DNA of 64,000 nt, from positions 1,612,001-1,676,000 of the forward strand of contig OX337238.1 of the NCBI GenBank assembly GCA_946965045.2. Reading direction: 5' to 3'. This document shows, piece after piece, positions 1 through 11,243 of the stretch. This DNA comes from Epithemia pelagica (Eukaryota > Bacillariophyta > Bacillariophyceae > Surirellales > Surirellaceae). Numbering within the stretch: the first letter of the stretch is position 1; every line of letters begins with the position of its first letter. The translations under genes and the position numbers were made by a program. A model generated the notes under the pieces. It was not told the origin of the DNA. It saw nothing but the letters and a program-made list of their open reading frames with translations, and did not search any database.

Positions 1-2076
1 GAAATTATTCCCTATGGAGAGGAGGAAGAACCGGAAATTATTCCCTATGGAGAAGAACCGGAAATGATTCCCTACCAACACGAAACCGTCACACAACCAC
101 TTCTGCAAGACGAACCCGTACCACCCACCATGACCACAGCATCCTCCACAAGCGAGTCGTCCGAACCACAACAACTCCCGGCCGTGGACCCTTCCCTCGG
201 AGCACCCGTGGATCCAGCGAGTCTGGGTGTGGCTCCGGTTGCTGCTTCTGCTGCGGCGGTGCCCACTCCCAATGGTGCCACTGCTACTATGGGCGCTTCC
301 TCCACCGGGAATACCGCGTCTCCACCACCAGTGGGCGGTACCACCCCTGCAGCCCCACCAATGGAACCACAGAGCGGTGTCACCACCAACAGCATGATGG
401 TTCCACCCACCACCATGACGACGATTAGTACCACCACCAACTCGAATGCTCTTTTGGATGCGCCTCCTCCTCCCACGGGATCGGAACAAACCGTGCCGCT
501 TCCCTTGGTCCCTCATACTACCAGCAGCACCACAACGGCCATGAATACGATTCCTGGCGAACCTACCGGAGGAGTGACGACCGCCGCGACGAGTACGGCG
601 TCGCCAGGCCAATGGCAAGCTTCCTCCTCTTCCATGTCGTCGTCGTCGAATCCTCCTCTTTCTCCGGCCACGGGAGTCTCGAGTGTGTCACCACCACCAC
701 CACCTACCATGACAAGCGCAGCTGGAACCGCCGTTCCCGAATCCGTACCAGAAGTGACTGGAGCAGCTCCCACTCAAGAAGGACAAGTTCCCGAATCCGT
801 ACCAGGAGTATCTGGAGGAGCTCCCACTCAAGAAGGATACGTTCCCGAATCCGTACCAGGAGTATCTGGAGCAGCTCCCACTCAAGAAGGATACGTTCCC
901 GAATCCGTACCAGGAGTGACTGGAGCAGCTCCCACTCAAGAAGTAGAAGTTCCCGGCAAGAATCCTTCCATTCCGTCCGGTCCAGCCGTGAATGAAGCAG
1001 CCACGATCCTGCCTCCGATTCCGACTACTTCCACAACAACGACAACACCCATGACGGGCACGGCCGTGTCTCCCACCTCGACGAGCGTGTCCACGACCAA
1101 TCCGTATACTCAGCCGCAAGGAGCTGTTACGATCGAGCCGCAGCAGCAGCAGCAGCCGCAACCTCCATTCAACCAAGGACCAGAACCACCCGTCACGATT
1201 GAGCCGCAACAGCAATCGGAACCCTACCAACAAGAACAATCCTCCAATTCGGAACCTGCTTTGGGACAAGCACCGGAACCGGGCTTGACCATTCCTGCTA
1301 GTTCGACGGAAGTGAATCCATCGGCTCCGACATCCATGCAAACGTCGTCATATGAGTGGTCCCAACCACAAGCACCAAACAAAGCATCCGAGGCCACCAG
1401 ACCCGCCACCTTGGCCCATCCTCAAGGAGTATCGGAATCTCCAGAACCCGAAGAACCTGCCGTCGTGGAAACTCCCCATGAACCGGCCATTGTGGAAACT
1501 CCGCAAGAACCAGTCGTTGTGGAAACACAGCAAGAGCCTGTAGTGGCCCAAACCGAAGCAGCACCAGCCGACGAAATCCCCGACATGAATGATGATTTCC
1601 AAGTTGTGGATGGGGCCGGTCCTTCGACGACGAATCCGGCAGTTACCGAGGAAGAGATTGGCGATTTCAATGCCGATAATGTCCAAGACGAAGATACTCA
1701 ATGGGAAGAATGGAAAAAAGAAAATTCCAATACCTATCAAACTCCCACCTCGACCCTCTTTGACAAGAAAAATCAAGGTGGTACTTCTTCTTCGTCCAGT
1801 TCGAGTCCAAGCGCCGAGGAATCACAAGTCCCCACCGTATCATCCTCCTCCTCGTGGCAATCGGCCGATTGGGCCGGTCATCATACCGCATTGGCAATTG
1901 TCATGGTGACCATTTTGGGACTCATGGCACTCTTGGTCTGTCGTCGTCGTCAAGCACACTTGCAACAGAAGCAACGCAAGAGTCATTTGGATCAGTACCG
2001 CACTTCGGGTGGCAGCAGCAACAATAAGAATCGTGGCGACTATCAACCCGTCCATACCGCACGGCCCGTGTATTAA
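1..2076 (+). CDS. mucin-like single-pass membrane protein, 5' end outside the window
   Basis: The frame is open from the first base, so the gene starts upstream; the ATG at 64 is probably internal. The first 63 bases encode repeats of the type EIIPYGEE that continue leftwards. Most of the visible 691 residues are Pro, Thr, Ser, Gln and Ala in low-complexity order, with four 18-residue repeats (733-948) and a more acidic stretch before the end. A hydrophobic segment (ALAIVMVTILGLMALLV, about residues 630-648 of the visible part) is followed by a basic cluster CRRRQ and a 40-residue polar tail, which suggests a type I membrane protein with a long, probably O-glycosylated outer part. No enzyme domain is seen. 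Ends with TAA. Role unknown; a cell-surface or frustule-associated role is only inference. Confidence 0.75.
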   Translation, partial: EIIPYGEEEEPEIIPYGEEPEMIPYQHETVTQPLLQDEPVPPTMTTASSTSESSEPQQLPAVDPSLGAPVDPASLGVAPVAASAAAVPTPNGATATMGASSTGNTASPPPVGGTTPAAPPMEPQSGVTTNSMMVPPTTMTTISTTTNSNALLDAPPPPTGSEQTVPLPLVPHTTSSTTTAMNTIPGEPTGGVTTAATSTASPGQWQASSSSMSSSSNPPLSPATGVSSVSPPPPPTMTSAAGTAVPESVPEVTGAAPTQEGQVPESVPGVSGGAPTQEGYVPESVPGVSGAAPTQEGYVPESVPGVTGAAPTQEVEVPGKNPSIPSGPAVNEAATILPPIPTTSTTTTTPMTGTAVSPTSTSVSTTNPYTQPQGAVTIEPQQQQQPQPPFNQGPEPPVTIEPQQQSEPYQQEQSSNSEPALGQAPEPGLTIPASSTEVNPSAPTSMQTSSYEWSQPQAPNKASEATRPATLAHPQGVSESPEPEEPAVVETPHEPAIVETPQEPVVVETQQEPVVAQTEAAPADEIPDMNDDFQVVDGAGPSTTNPAVTEEEIGDFNADNVQDEDTQWEEWKKENSNTYQTPTSTLFDKKNQGGTSSSSSSSPSAEESQVPTVSSSSSWQSADWAGHHTALAIVMVTILGLMALLVCRRRQAHLQQKQRKSHLDQYRTSGGSSNNKNRGDYQPVHTARPVY
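733..948 (+). repeat. four in-frame 54-bp repeats
   Basis: Four head-to-tail units of exactly 54 bp, each encoding a version of VPESVPGVSGAAPTQEGY. Units differ at a few positions (E/G, T/S, A/G), so they expanded some time ago but stayed in frame. Confidence 0.9.
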
Positions 2077-3276
2077 CCACACAAAACAACAACAACAAGG
2101 GTGTGAATGTGAGAGAGAGCGAGAGCGGGAAAACGAGACGAGAGATTCTCGTCGCTATCATCATCAACATCATCACTCTCTCCGTTACCAACACACCCCC
2201 CACACAAATAAAAAACGTTCCTTTTCCACAGAAACACGCATTCACCACAAAACACGCATACTCATATACCATTCTTTTGACACAGCATACACCAACCAAA
2301 AATACTCCCCGAAGCAATCCATGCGTGGATTTCGTTTCATGCCCACTGTGGGATCATATACTACAGTATAACGATTCTTAGAACAACAAAAAGTACTCTG
2401 TGACAGTCATGACACTGTCTTTTGATATTGTCCATAGAGATTCTTTCGAACGAGAAACGGAGATGATAGCACGAGGACAACCAGCTACACACTATTAGTA
2501 GAGAGTTTTTTTCTTTTGCTGGATCTTGTGGTTGGGTCGACCGCCCAGAACAGGAGAAGAGATCCTTGTTTCACCCTCTGTTTTGGGTACGACGAGGCAA
2601 AGTCGATTTTACTAGATAGAGCAAATTCGAATCGAAACGAATCCATCCGACACACACACACACATATATACATGGTTCTATTCGTTGGGGACCGTAGTAT
2701 CAACTTTTCCCCGCTTTTCATCATTACATTTCATTCTGCCTAGCTACTACATACTCAAAGAGAAGGGGACACGAGTGAAGGGAGATGGACGCCAGCGCTG
2801 TTGTCGGATATATCGTACAAAGTCACGTGTGTGCCCAAAACATGTTGTGTGTCGCCGACAAGTTCTACTCTGTTTGGTTAGGATCATGGTTTCCTACTCG
2901 TTTTATGGGTGTGGGGTCTACGACCTACAAGAGTATTACCCTCATGGGTCTCCGACTTGAATGAAACGCGTCATACTACGTTATAGTAACTCTTACAAAC
3001 GTGGGTGGATCACTACACTATTGGGAGAGTTCCGGTATCCTCCAACAACGACCAAGTCCTACGACCCCCGAAACCACCAACCAACCATGGGGCAGAGGAG
3101 TTGAACCGGCAGGTTCCAGTCACGTGGGTCCATCTCCCTCCATTGTGTCGACGACGACCAGAAGAAGAACCACCACTGCGCGTCATTCTTTTCCTACCAC
3201 TGCACACACACTCCTATCCTCTTTGTGGCTCAAGCATGAGCCTGCTTCCATACTAGGTAGTTCCTCCAGTTCCAGA
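2077..3276. other. intergenic region, no gene seen
   Basis: Space between the convergent ends of the membrane-protein gene and the minus-strand acetyltransferase. It contains a GA-rich tract near 2110-2150 and a short CA/TA microsatellite near 2650-2675. The frames that are open here have no coding character. Confidence 0.6.
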
Positions 3277-4374
3277 TCAACAAGTCGTTGTTGGTGTGGT
3301 GGGTGTGGTTGGCTTCGACTCGCCCTTATGGTTGGGATACAAGGTTTGTTTTTCAAAGCGAAAGACGGTCAATCCCGAATACCGAATCCACAAGGGTGCC
3401 TTGGTCGGTCGATAGGAGTCCACAATCGTGTATCCACACTTGTGATACAAGAAACTGGCCGCACGTTGAATGGTACTGCAGGTCAAATAAATACTTGTTC
3501 CCTGTCGTTGCAAGGATTTGGTCTGTTGCTGTTGTTCGTGTTGTTGATTCAACAAGCTTTCTTCCAAGACTCTCATCAAGTGGCGTGCCAAGGATCTTCG
3601 TCGATGGTCGGGATGGACGGCCATGCGACGCAATTCAAAGATACCCAGGTACGGCTTGGTTTTGTCGTCGTCGTCCTTGTGCTGTTCATTGGTACGATCA
3701 TGACCACCCACACAGCCAATCAATGCTCCACTGGCCTTGTCAATGGCGACAATGAAATTGCCATAATTGCCGTGATCCACCACCACCTTGTTGGTGTCGT
3801 CGTCGTCCTGGCCGTTGACGGAGGAGTCGTGGGTGGCGGCGGGTGGGTGTCCCAAATAAACGGTTCCAATTTGCCACATGTCGTCGCTCAAATTCCGATG
3901 CATAAACTTGTCCACGGCTTGGACCGTGGAGCGATGGAGGGACCAATAGGACAAGAGCAAGGTGGCCATGGAGGCAGACCAGGTCCACCAATTGGCATGT
4001 GTCGTCAAGGAGGTGAGGACACCCGAGAGGGGCGAATCGTCGTTTCCTCCGTTGGAACGAGGCGTGCCGTTTCTTTGTGCCGTGATGAGTGGTACCAGTC
4101 GTTGACAGGCCAGTCGAACCGTCGAGTGGACGACCGCCACGGCCAAGGCGGTGCCTCCCAAAAACATGGGCGACATGCCAAATTGCCACAAGGCTTGAGG
4201 GAACATGGACGTGCGATTGGCCACACAAAACAAGTCTTGTACCGCCCGTGTATCGTCGGGTTCAAACCGTCGAATCAACAGTGCATCATCTTGCCAATAG
4301 ACAATGCGATTCTTGTCGTCGCCAAGCAATGATGTGGTGGTGGTGGAGTCGGCACTGGAAGAAATGGACGACAT
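3277..4374 (-). CDS. GNAT acetyltransferase with internal membrane segment (NAT8-like)
   Basis: 365 residues from the ATG at 4374; an earlier ATG (4587) would add a 71-residue stretch without domain character. The N-terminal part (IRRFEPDDTRAVQDLF) matches the start of NAT8-type N-acetyltransferases. It is followed by hydrophobic segments (around MFLGGTALAVAVVHS and WSASMATLLLSYWSL), as in that family, where the enzyme is held in an internal membrane with the active site in the lumen or cytosol. The acetyl-CoA loop is seen as ELRRMAVHPDHRRRSLARHL, a variant of the R/Q-x-x-G-x-G/A signature in which the first glycine is replaced. The end FLYHKCGYTIVDSYRP fits the last GNAT strands. An acidic insert DDDD and a Gln-rich insert lie in loops. 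Substrate unknown. The GTG-started frame on the opposite strand (3001-4332) is a shadow. Confidence 0.85.
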   Translation of the reverse strand: MSSISSSADSTTTTSLLGDDKNRIVYWQDDALLIRRFEPDDTRAVQDLFCVANRTSMFPQALWQFGMSPMFLGGTALAVAVVHSTVRLACQRLVPLITAQRNGTPRSNGGNDDSPLSGVLTSLTTHANWWTWSASMATLLLSYWSLHRSTVQAVDKFMHRNLSDDMWQIGTVYLGHPPAATHDSSVNGQDDDDTNKVVVDHGNYGNFIVAIDKASGALIGCVGGHDRTNEQHKDDDDKTKPYLGIFELRRMAVHPDHRRRSLARHLMRVLEESLLNQQHEQQQQTKSLQRQGTSIYLTCSTIQRAASFLYHKCGYTIVDSYRPTKAPLWIRYSGLTVFRFEKQTLYPNHKGESKPTTPTTPTTTC

Positions 4375-6283
4375 GATGCGAATGGTGATGGAGGAGACTT
4401 GTGGTGGTGGTTGGTTAGGCAATTTCGGCACTGGATGCCTCTGTTGCTGATTCGTCTGACAATCAATGGTTGGTTCCCACTGGTACGTTTGTTGGTGTGG
4501 TTTGTCTACTAGAGTCTGTATGTTGGTATACGTTTGGTCTGTGGGTGGTACCTCAAAATGGCAACAAGTCTCTCGGTCAAATCGCAATCACTGGAACCTC
4601 CAGAAGCAAAACAAGAGATGAACGTGCCTTGATTTTCCCGGTGACGTAACCAGAGTGTTATGGTGAGGATTCGGACGATGTATAGTAGCCACCAAACTGA
4701 TGTAAATCTGTTATAGAGAGAAACACGAAACACATAGCCACAAATTCGTCTCGTCGCGTTGGACGACAAGAGATTCTAGATTATGGGTGATGGATGACAA
4801 CATCAATCACCACATCGCCGTGATCCTGTATGAAGTATGAAGCTTATGTGGCCAACCGGCTTCCTGAGCGGTATCCACTCCACTACGAGTGTGTGTAATA
4901 AGAGCGTCGACAACATGGAGAACTTTTTCCGTTGTTGTCTCTGTTTGTATCAAGTCATTCGTCTCGTTCTTCTATGATCTATGACGTACGATCAGGGCTC
5001 TATTGGAATGAGTTTGGTATACGAGCACGAGTACAAAATACGAGTACCAGAACGAAAATGAAGCTGTAAGCTGTAAAATGTATGACATGGCCCATAAAGT
5101 TCCGGTAGTTTCAAGCGGTCATTGTTCAGGCCCAACAAGAAACGTTCTGGCCCCACATGGAATCGCGATCGAAACGCGTCCAATTTCCATCTGTGAGGGT
5201 TGGACGAAGAAGGACGACGACAACATCGACAACAACAAGAATGCCCTACTAGATAGCTAGCGAGAGGGAACGAAGAAGGCAATGGAAGAACAATGGAACT
5301 ACACTGCGCGGTGTTATCCAAAGGGCTGGAATCGTCTCTCGATGGGTCTCCTCGGACGTTGGATGCTCTCTACTAGAGAGACGCCTAAAGTGAAAGAAGA
5401 CGAGATTGCCAATTTACGAGTATCCACAGCGTCGCATCCATAACGTGGAAAGGCTGGCTTTCCTTTCGAAACTATCATGTTGTTAGGAGTTGTAGGATAT
5501 TCCATTTCCATCCGTCGATAATATCGCTCTCGGAGTCTCTAGAGTGGCGGAGCTCTACTAGCTAGTAGGGGGGAGGCGTAGGACCTACGCTACTAGCTAC
5601 TAGGAGTACTCTACAATTACTCCTACGTAACTAGAGGGCTAGCTACTTGAGCTAGCGTTGTCAGTTTGTGAACACGTGGAGGAATCGCCTGTGAGCACGT
5701 GGAGGAATCGGAGAGACGAGATTGCATCTGTATTCGTATTGGGCCTTTTTGCCCACTACAGCCCATACAGTCCCCCAAGCAGTCGGCGGGACCATGTTTG
5801 GTCCCGTCGTCGACGTGTTACTGCTCGGAGTGTAGGGTAGTCTTTATTATTTTACTCCTTGTATAGCTCGAAAAGTAGGTTGATCGCTTTTGGGACGTGG
5901 TTGACTGGGAGTCTTTTGGTCACTGTTTGACCTTGTGTCTCCCATTCTTCCTCCACCCCAAACAAACCACACCAGAAAAGACGACAACGCTCTTTCCAAA
6001 GTTACAACAACATCCTACAAAACCCTTTTGGTGTCGTGCCCTTTTATCAAGAGGTTCTCTCTCTCTTTCTCCGTGTTGGCTTGGTTACGTTCCAACTTGT
6101 TTGTTTGTTTGGAGGAGGAGCGGATGAATTGCAGCTGCTGCTCCTGACTAACTCGGCGGAGAAAGCAACAATCACAACAAGAGCGAACGGCTCTGTTTGC
6201 CAGAAACTAACCTGAATTGACGGTGCGCCCTCGATACAACGGAGAGTCTCTTGCCGGTGAAGAAGAGAAGAGAACCATCAATC
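4375..6283. other. intergenic region with CTAG-rich palindromic patch
   Basis: Divergent promoter space between the acetyltransferase (minus) and the LRR gene (plus). From about 5545 to 5665 the sequence is full of CTAG and CTAGC/GCTAG words and short palindromes such as GTAGGACCTAC. At 5668-5710 a 20-bp word ending in CACGTGGAGGAATCG occurs twice at a 23-bp interval and contains the G-box core CACGTG. No open frame looks coding. Confidence 0.5.
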
Positions 6284-9034
6284 ATGGACTCAAACAACGA
6301 ACCCGCCTCGCCTCGCATTATGGATGTGGCCTTGGAATTTGTGGGACCCACTTCATCGTCGTCCTCCTCCTCCTCTGCCATGCCAAGCATTAAAAAATTG
6401 GCCAAATCGGCCACACTGGTACGATTTATTGTTCAACAATTGTCCAGTGTCGTGATTACCGGTGAAGTGGCCAATCATGTCATTGTCCAATTGTGGGATG
6501 AATTGGAACGATTGCCCGTTCCGGGTCGTTTGGCCAAGATTCATGTCGCTCATGTGCAATTTACCGAAGCGGGTGCCACGGCCTGGCACGCCTTTTTGGC
6601 CAGTCATGCCACCAGTATTCGACATGTCGTACTCAATCAATTGTTACCACCGCCTCAAACCACCACCAGTTCATCGTCCTCGCCCAACTCGAAGCATTCC
6701 AAAAAGTCGTCGTCGTCGTCCAAAAAATCCAGTAAAAGCAAAAAGAAAAAATTGTCCAAATCATCATCCTCGGCGCAACCACAATCATCCGAGGACACGG
6801 AAACGAATGACAATGGTCCGCAAGAGGATGGTGGATCCCCGCAACAAGAGGAAGAGGAAGACAACGAAGAAGAAGAAGACAATCAAAAGGATGAAGATGA
6901 TAATGACGACAGTGTGACAAAGAAAAAGGCCAGTCCACAACAACAACAAGACAATGATGATGATGACAACGACTCGGAAGAGGACCATGTCCGACGATGG
7001 GCCCACATCTTGACCGCCTTTGAACAATCGCCCTTGACTGTCTTGGACATGTCACGCAATACCTTGCATGGTGCCACTTTGTGGAATGTATGGAAACAAC
7101 GACAAGACTTTCAACAACGACTACAACAATCCTCGGATACTACATCATCCATATCGTCTTCCAATACTAGGACTCAATTGCGCCAATTGATTTTGGATTC
7201 GGTCGATTTAAATGCCGATTCCTGGAAGGCCTTGTCCACCACCTTTGTCTGGTCTGGATTGGAAGATTTGCATATCGTCTTGGATGAACCCATTCCTTCC
7301 GAAGAAGCCGCCTTGGAAGCTGCCCAACAAATTGTTCGACAAGCCACCAAATTGTCTAGTTTGCGATGGATTCAAAAACAGGGATCCGACCAACCCTTGC
7401 CCTGGACTGGATTGCGAGACATGGCTGTGGCACGAGCTGCGGCTGCGGCGGCACAACCATCGACGACGGCGACAACAACAGCTGCACCACAATCGCCTCA
7501 TTCCACGTCCAACAACAACAACAACAACAACAATGGATCATCTGCTGCAGGAGGGGATCCTTCGTCGCACAGTAATAAATCATCGTCTTCTTCGTCGCTC
7601 CCTCAATTAAAACATTTGGTTTTGGAAGGTCCTGGGACGCCCGACTTTTGTACGGCTCGTGATTTGCAAGAATTGACGGCCACACTCAAGGAATTGCCGC
7701 GTCTCAAAACGTTGAAATTGCGACATTTGGGTTTGACGGACGTGACAAGTATTTGTTCGGCTCTGCGGGCCAGTCGTCCACCCCTCGAAGTCTTGGATTT
7801 GTCCTACAATGAGTTGTCTTCGACCGGATGTCGTCGATTGGTTGATTTGAAACGCGTCTCTCGCATTTCGCAATCCTTGGCCTTGTTGGTTGTCAATGAC
7901 AATCGAGTGGAAACTGCCGCGGCACGAGAATTGTGGGAAACCTTTGGAACAACCATTACCTTGGACAATAACCCGGGTATTGATTGCGGACAAATCATTG
8001 CCGATCTCATGTCCAATCAAGCTCAATTGGAGCGAGAACGCGAAGAACTACGAGCCCAATTCATGGAACGCAACAGCAACAACAACACGAACAACAATAC
8101 GACTACTGCAAATACTAGCAATAATACTACGGCGGCCGCCGTGTCGGCAGCAGCCGAATTGGCGGAATCGATGAGAAAAGAAAACCGTCGTTTGCGGGAA
8201 GAACGCGATTTGTTGGCCAAGGCCTTTTCCATCATGGGTATTAGTCAACAAGTTGACGAACACAAACGATTGCTCGATCGGGTTCAGCGGCTCGAAGATG
8301 TCATGGTGTTGGGGGCATCCTCCTCGAAACGAAGCATGGGAAGTGGAGGCAGTGGGCATAGCAGTGCGGGAGGAAGTCATCATGGCGGATCCAATTCCAA
8401 CGTCGGTAGTTTGGATGCTCTCCTGTCGGGTGGCGGTAAGACTTCCTCGCGACGACGCATTCATGTCAATGAATTGCCCTTGGATCGTTTAACAGCGGCT
8501 GCAGCCGCAGCGGCTGCTGCAGCTGGACGAATTCCTTCGGCTCGATCTGTGGGATCCCTCAATCGATCGCATTCAGGACGGTCTACCGCCAGTCGAGGCT
8601 TTGCAGATTTGGACGAAGCCTCTCGAGCCGTCACGGCCGATTCTTCGTCCTCACCGCATCATTCTCAACATCATCATCCCCACCACCACCATCCTCACTC
8701 ATCGTCCTCTCATTCTCGAAAACAACAACAAACATCGTCTTCCTCGTCCGTCCGAGGAAGATCGTCCTATCATGCTCGAGGAACACCGACCAGTCCAGGA
8801 GCACGCAGTGTGGCTTCAACGGGTGGCAGCAGTTCTCTTCAGCATGCCATGATGGATTCTACCATTGTCGCCACAGCCGAACGATCCGATGCAGCGCCAC
8901 AACAACAACGACGATCGTCCAATTTGCGACATTCGAGCTATACCACGCCATCCTCCTCCTCTTCGGTAGGTGGTGGTGGTGGTGGGAGTCGACGCGCCAG
9001 TACGCGACACTTGTCATCCCTCGATATGGAATAA
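6284..9034 (+). CDS. leucine-rich-repeat and coiled-coil protein
   Basis: 916 residues. I start at the ATG at 6284 (context ATCATGG); the frame is open a little further up but only from a TTG. Order of parts: a folded N-terminal region (about 30-130), a low-complexity Ser/Lys then Asp/Glu-rich tract (about 130-235), degenerate leucine-rich repeats (LRQLILDSVDLNADSW, LKHLVLEGPG, LKTLKLRHLGLTDV, LEVLDLSYNELSSTGC, about 240-570), then heptad-rich coiled coils (about 574-597, 620-649 and 659-676), and a disordered Ser/His/Gln-rich tail. The repeats resemble the ribonuclease-inhibitor type. It probably binds other proteins as a scaffold; no catalytic domain is seen. A diverged copy of its last part and 3' flank lies at 12100-12142 and 24936-25187. 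Confidence 0.85.
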   Translation: MDSNNEPASPRIMDVALEFVGPTSSSSSSSSAMPSIKKLAKSATLVRFIVQQLSSVVITGEVANHVIVQLWDELERLPVPGRLAKIHVAHVQFTEAGATAWHAFLASHATSIRHVVLNQLLPPPQTTTSSSSSPNSKHSKKSSSSSKKSSKSKKKKLSKSSSSAQPQSSEDTETNDNGPQEDGGSPQQEEEEDNEEEEDNQKDEDDNDDSVTKKKASPQQQQDNDDDDNDSEEDHVRRWAHILTAFEQSPLTVLDMSRNTLHGATLWNVWKQRQDFQQRLQQSSDTTSSISSSNTRTQLRQLILDSVDLNADSWKALSTTFVWSGLEDLHIVLDEPIPSEEAALEAAQQIVRQATKLSSLRWIQKQGSDQPLPWTGLRDMAVARAAAAAAQPSTTATTTAAPQSPHSTSNNNNNNNNGSSAAGGDPSSHSNKSSSSSSLPQLKHLVLEGPGTPDFCTARDLQELTATLKELPRLKTLKLRHLGLTDVTSICSALRASRPPLEVLDLSYNELSSTGCRRLVDLKRVSRISQSLALLVVNDNRVETAAARELWETFGTTITLDNNPGIDCGQIIADLMSNQAQLEREREELRAQFMERNSNNNTNNNTTTANTSNNTTAAAVSAAAELAESMRKENRRLREERDLLAKAFSIMGISQQVDEHKRLLDRVQRLEDVMVLGASSSKRSMGSGGSGHSSAGGSHHGGSNSNVGSLDALLSGGGKTSSRRRIHVNELPLDRLTAAAAAAAAAAGRIPSARSVGSLNRSHSGRSTASRGFADLDEASRAVTADSSSSPHHSQHHHPHHHHPHSSSSHSRKQQQTSSSSSVRGRSSYHARGTPTSPGARSVASTGGSSSLQHAMMDSTIVATAERSDAAPQQQRRSSNLRHSSYTTPSSSSSVGGGGGGSRRASTRHLSSLDME

Positions 9035-9656
9035 TCCCAGAGTGAGTACATGTGGAAGAACCGAAACCCACACACGGGAACATTCCTAATACTACCAGAA
9101 ATAGACACATTACTACCAGGAATAGACACATCCTCACATGCAACGACACAATCGAATACTCGTTTCTGACAGTGTTGTTGCTGTTGAATGCCAATCATTG
9201 CACTTGTAACTTGTAACCTCTTTCTATTAGCCTTCATGGAAGAAGATTCAATGATTTACTGGAGACTGGAGTCTGTCTATATCCCGTGGCCACCACAAAG
9301 AATAAAGCTACCTTACGTAATTTGGGTCCCGCACGCGCACGTGCTGAAAATAACGGTGCCAAACGGTCAATGCGCCGGGTGAACGAACACTCGCAGACGA
9401 CCGACGGCACATGTTTTAGCGAGGGAATGAGTCTTCCCCACAGTTCATATGAACGATAAACGCATCGCACGCAGAGAAAGAAAAAGAGGAGCAACAAGGT
9501 GATGGGTATTGTGTGTATGTAATAAGAAAGATCACAAAAAGGAGTAGCCACAAGAAAGCAACCAACCACCCAACCAAGGGAACCCAGGGAAGGAGTGTGC
9601 TATCTCGTTGCTGACGCTTGCAGTACAAGTCGTCGTCATTCCGTAGTACACGTACC
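9035..9656. other. intergenic region, no gene seen
   Basis: 3' flank of the LRR gene and 5' flank of the GT90 gene. The first part (to about 9238) has a diverged duplicate at 25075-25187, including the words GGGAACATTCCTAATACTACC and TCTATTAGCCTTCA-like sequence. Confidence 0.6.
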
Positions 9657-11068
9657 ATGGTGGAATCATCATCACCACCATCGTCACCAGGGAAACTAGT
9701 ACCATCATCGCCCCGATCGGCACAAGCATCCAGGCGCCGGAAGCATTATGCCTTATTGGGCGCGGTGTTGATCTTTTCCTACAGGCACTTATCCTAGTAT
9801 TTGAAACATGAAATGCCACGACAATTGACGAATGATGTTTGGACGGCCATGTATCACCATTACTCCTTCCTTGCCGATGCCAGTAACAGTCTAAAGAGAA
9901 AGTCGGAGAACACCGACAATCAGAACCCCCGCTTCTCCACCAACTTTACCTTTCCGACCGTCGAAGAACGAGTCCGCTACTATATCGGTGACTGGTACGA
10001 ACGTACCTTGGATCCTGCCAAATACCGCATTCCCTGCGAGACTTTGTACTCGGTCGATCGTCTCATCTCGGATCATGATGTCCTTTGGACGATTGGAAGA
10101 TTACGGTCAGAAATTAAAATGAATCGAAATTGGTTGGCACATGTCTATCTCAATGATACCTACAAGACGATTTATCCACCACATTATCCACAATACAATC
10201 AAGCAACGAAACCCCTCAATCATGATGCCGTCATGATCCATATTGGCGATAGTCATTCCACCAATCCTCGACTGCCCGTCGTGGCCAAAACACGATTTTC
10301 CAAGTACATTCGAAATCATCATCGAACCCTCAACCCAAATCTCGCCTATACTCCCATTATATGGCCGCTAGAAGAAGAACGGCATTATGCTCCCGTCGAT
10401 GAATATTCACAACTCCTCAATCAAAGTCGAGTACCGGAATGGAAAGCCAAACAGGCAACATTGGTTTGGAGAGGAGCCGTCAACGGAGTCAAGGAAAACA
10501 AACGAATTGCATTGGGGTTGGAACATGGACCGAGATAGAAGCTGTTCGCGTCAATTACTACAAGAATGTTTCCAATGTGGACGTCGCCTTTAATGGAATG
10601 GCGCTCATGCCCTACAAATTAACTCCTTTGAGGAGTCATGTCCGACCACCGAAAACAATGTTGGAACAATTGAAATACAAGTATATATTGAATATTGAAG
10701 GGAATGACGTTGCGACAGGATTGAAATGGCAGTTGGTATCGAATAGTGTGGTCTTTATGGCGACACCGACGACTGTATCGTATGCCATGGAAGATACGTT
10801 GATACCCTTTGTGCACTACGTTCCAGTTCGGAATGATTATTCGAACTTGGAAGAAATGGTCGAGTGGGCGAGAAAGAATGATGCCCAATGTCAATGGATT
10901 GCCGAACAGTCCAACTTGTATATGGAAAAACTATGGATGAGTGAACAGGCCCGAAAGGACGATGTTCTCATCAAGAATGCCTTGTGGGACAATTATCGTC
11001 GTCAGTTTGGAGTCGCCAGTAAACATTGCGTCAAGGAGAGGGCCGGGCCTCGTCCAGAAGAGACTTAA
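9657..11068 (+). pseudogene. GT90 (CAP10-like) glycosyltransferase, broken by a stop and a frameshift
   Basis: From ATG 9657 the frame encodes a short cytosolic end and a signal anchor (RRRKHYALLGAVLIF), the usual start of a Golgi type II glycosyltransferase. It then meets a TAG at 9795-9797 and stays open in the same frame through the catalytic region to a TGA near 10538. The rest of the enzyme continues in a second frame to TAA at 11068; the shift lies at about 10505-10540. Family signs are WRGAVNG in the first part and DVAFNG plus KYILNIEGNDVATGLKWQL and SNSVVFM in the second, the sugar-nucleotide region of CAP10/Rumi-type O-glycosyltransferases. Two independent lesions suggest a pseudogene; assembly errors would be the other explanation. 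No intron with GT-AG ends fits either lesion that I could see. Confidence 0.8.
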
Positions 11069-11089
11069 GTACCACAAGTCTGAGCGAAT

Positions 11090-11169
11090 GAGACGTGCGA
11101 TTGAGACGTGTTGTCTGTTGTCGCCTCGATTGAGACGTGTGATTGAGACGTGTTGTCTTTTGTCGCCTC
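11090..11169. repeat. two 42-bp tandem copies
   Basis: A 42-bp unit beginning GAGACGTG and containing GTTGTCT and TGTCGCCTC occurs at 11090 and again at 11132 with two or three base changes. It directly follows the end of the GT90 pseudogene. Confidence 0.85.
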
Positions 11170-11243
11170 AAAAACGCAAGATTTCGCGCAGTTCCGACAA
11201 CACACTACACACTCAACATCATCTCATTGAACATCCAATCACA

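Noticed and set aside
3001-4332. 443-residue open frame on the plus strand opposite the acetyltransferase
   Set aside because: Begins with GTG, has no domain and biased composition; it mirrors the NAT8-like gene, whose motifs are clear.
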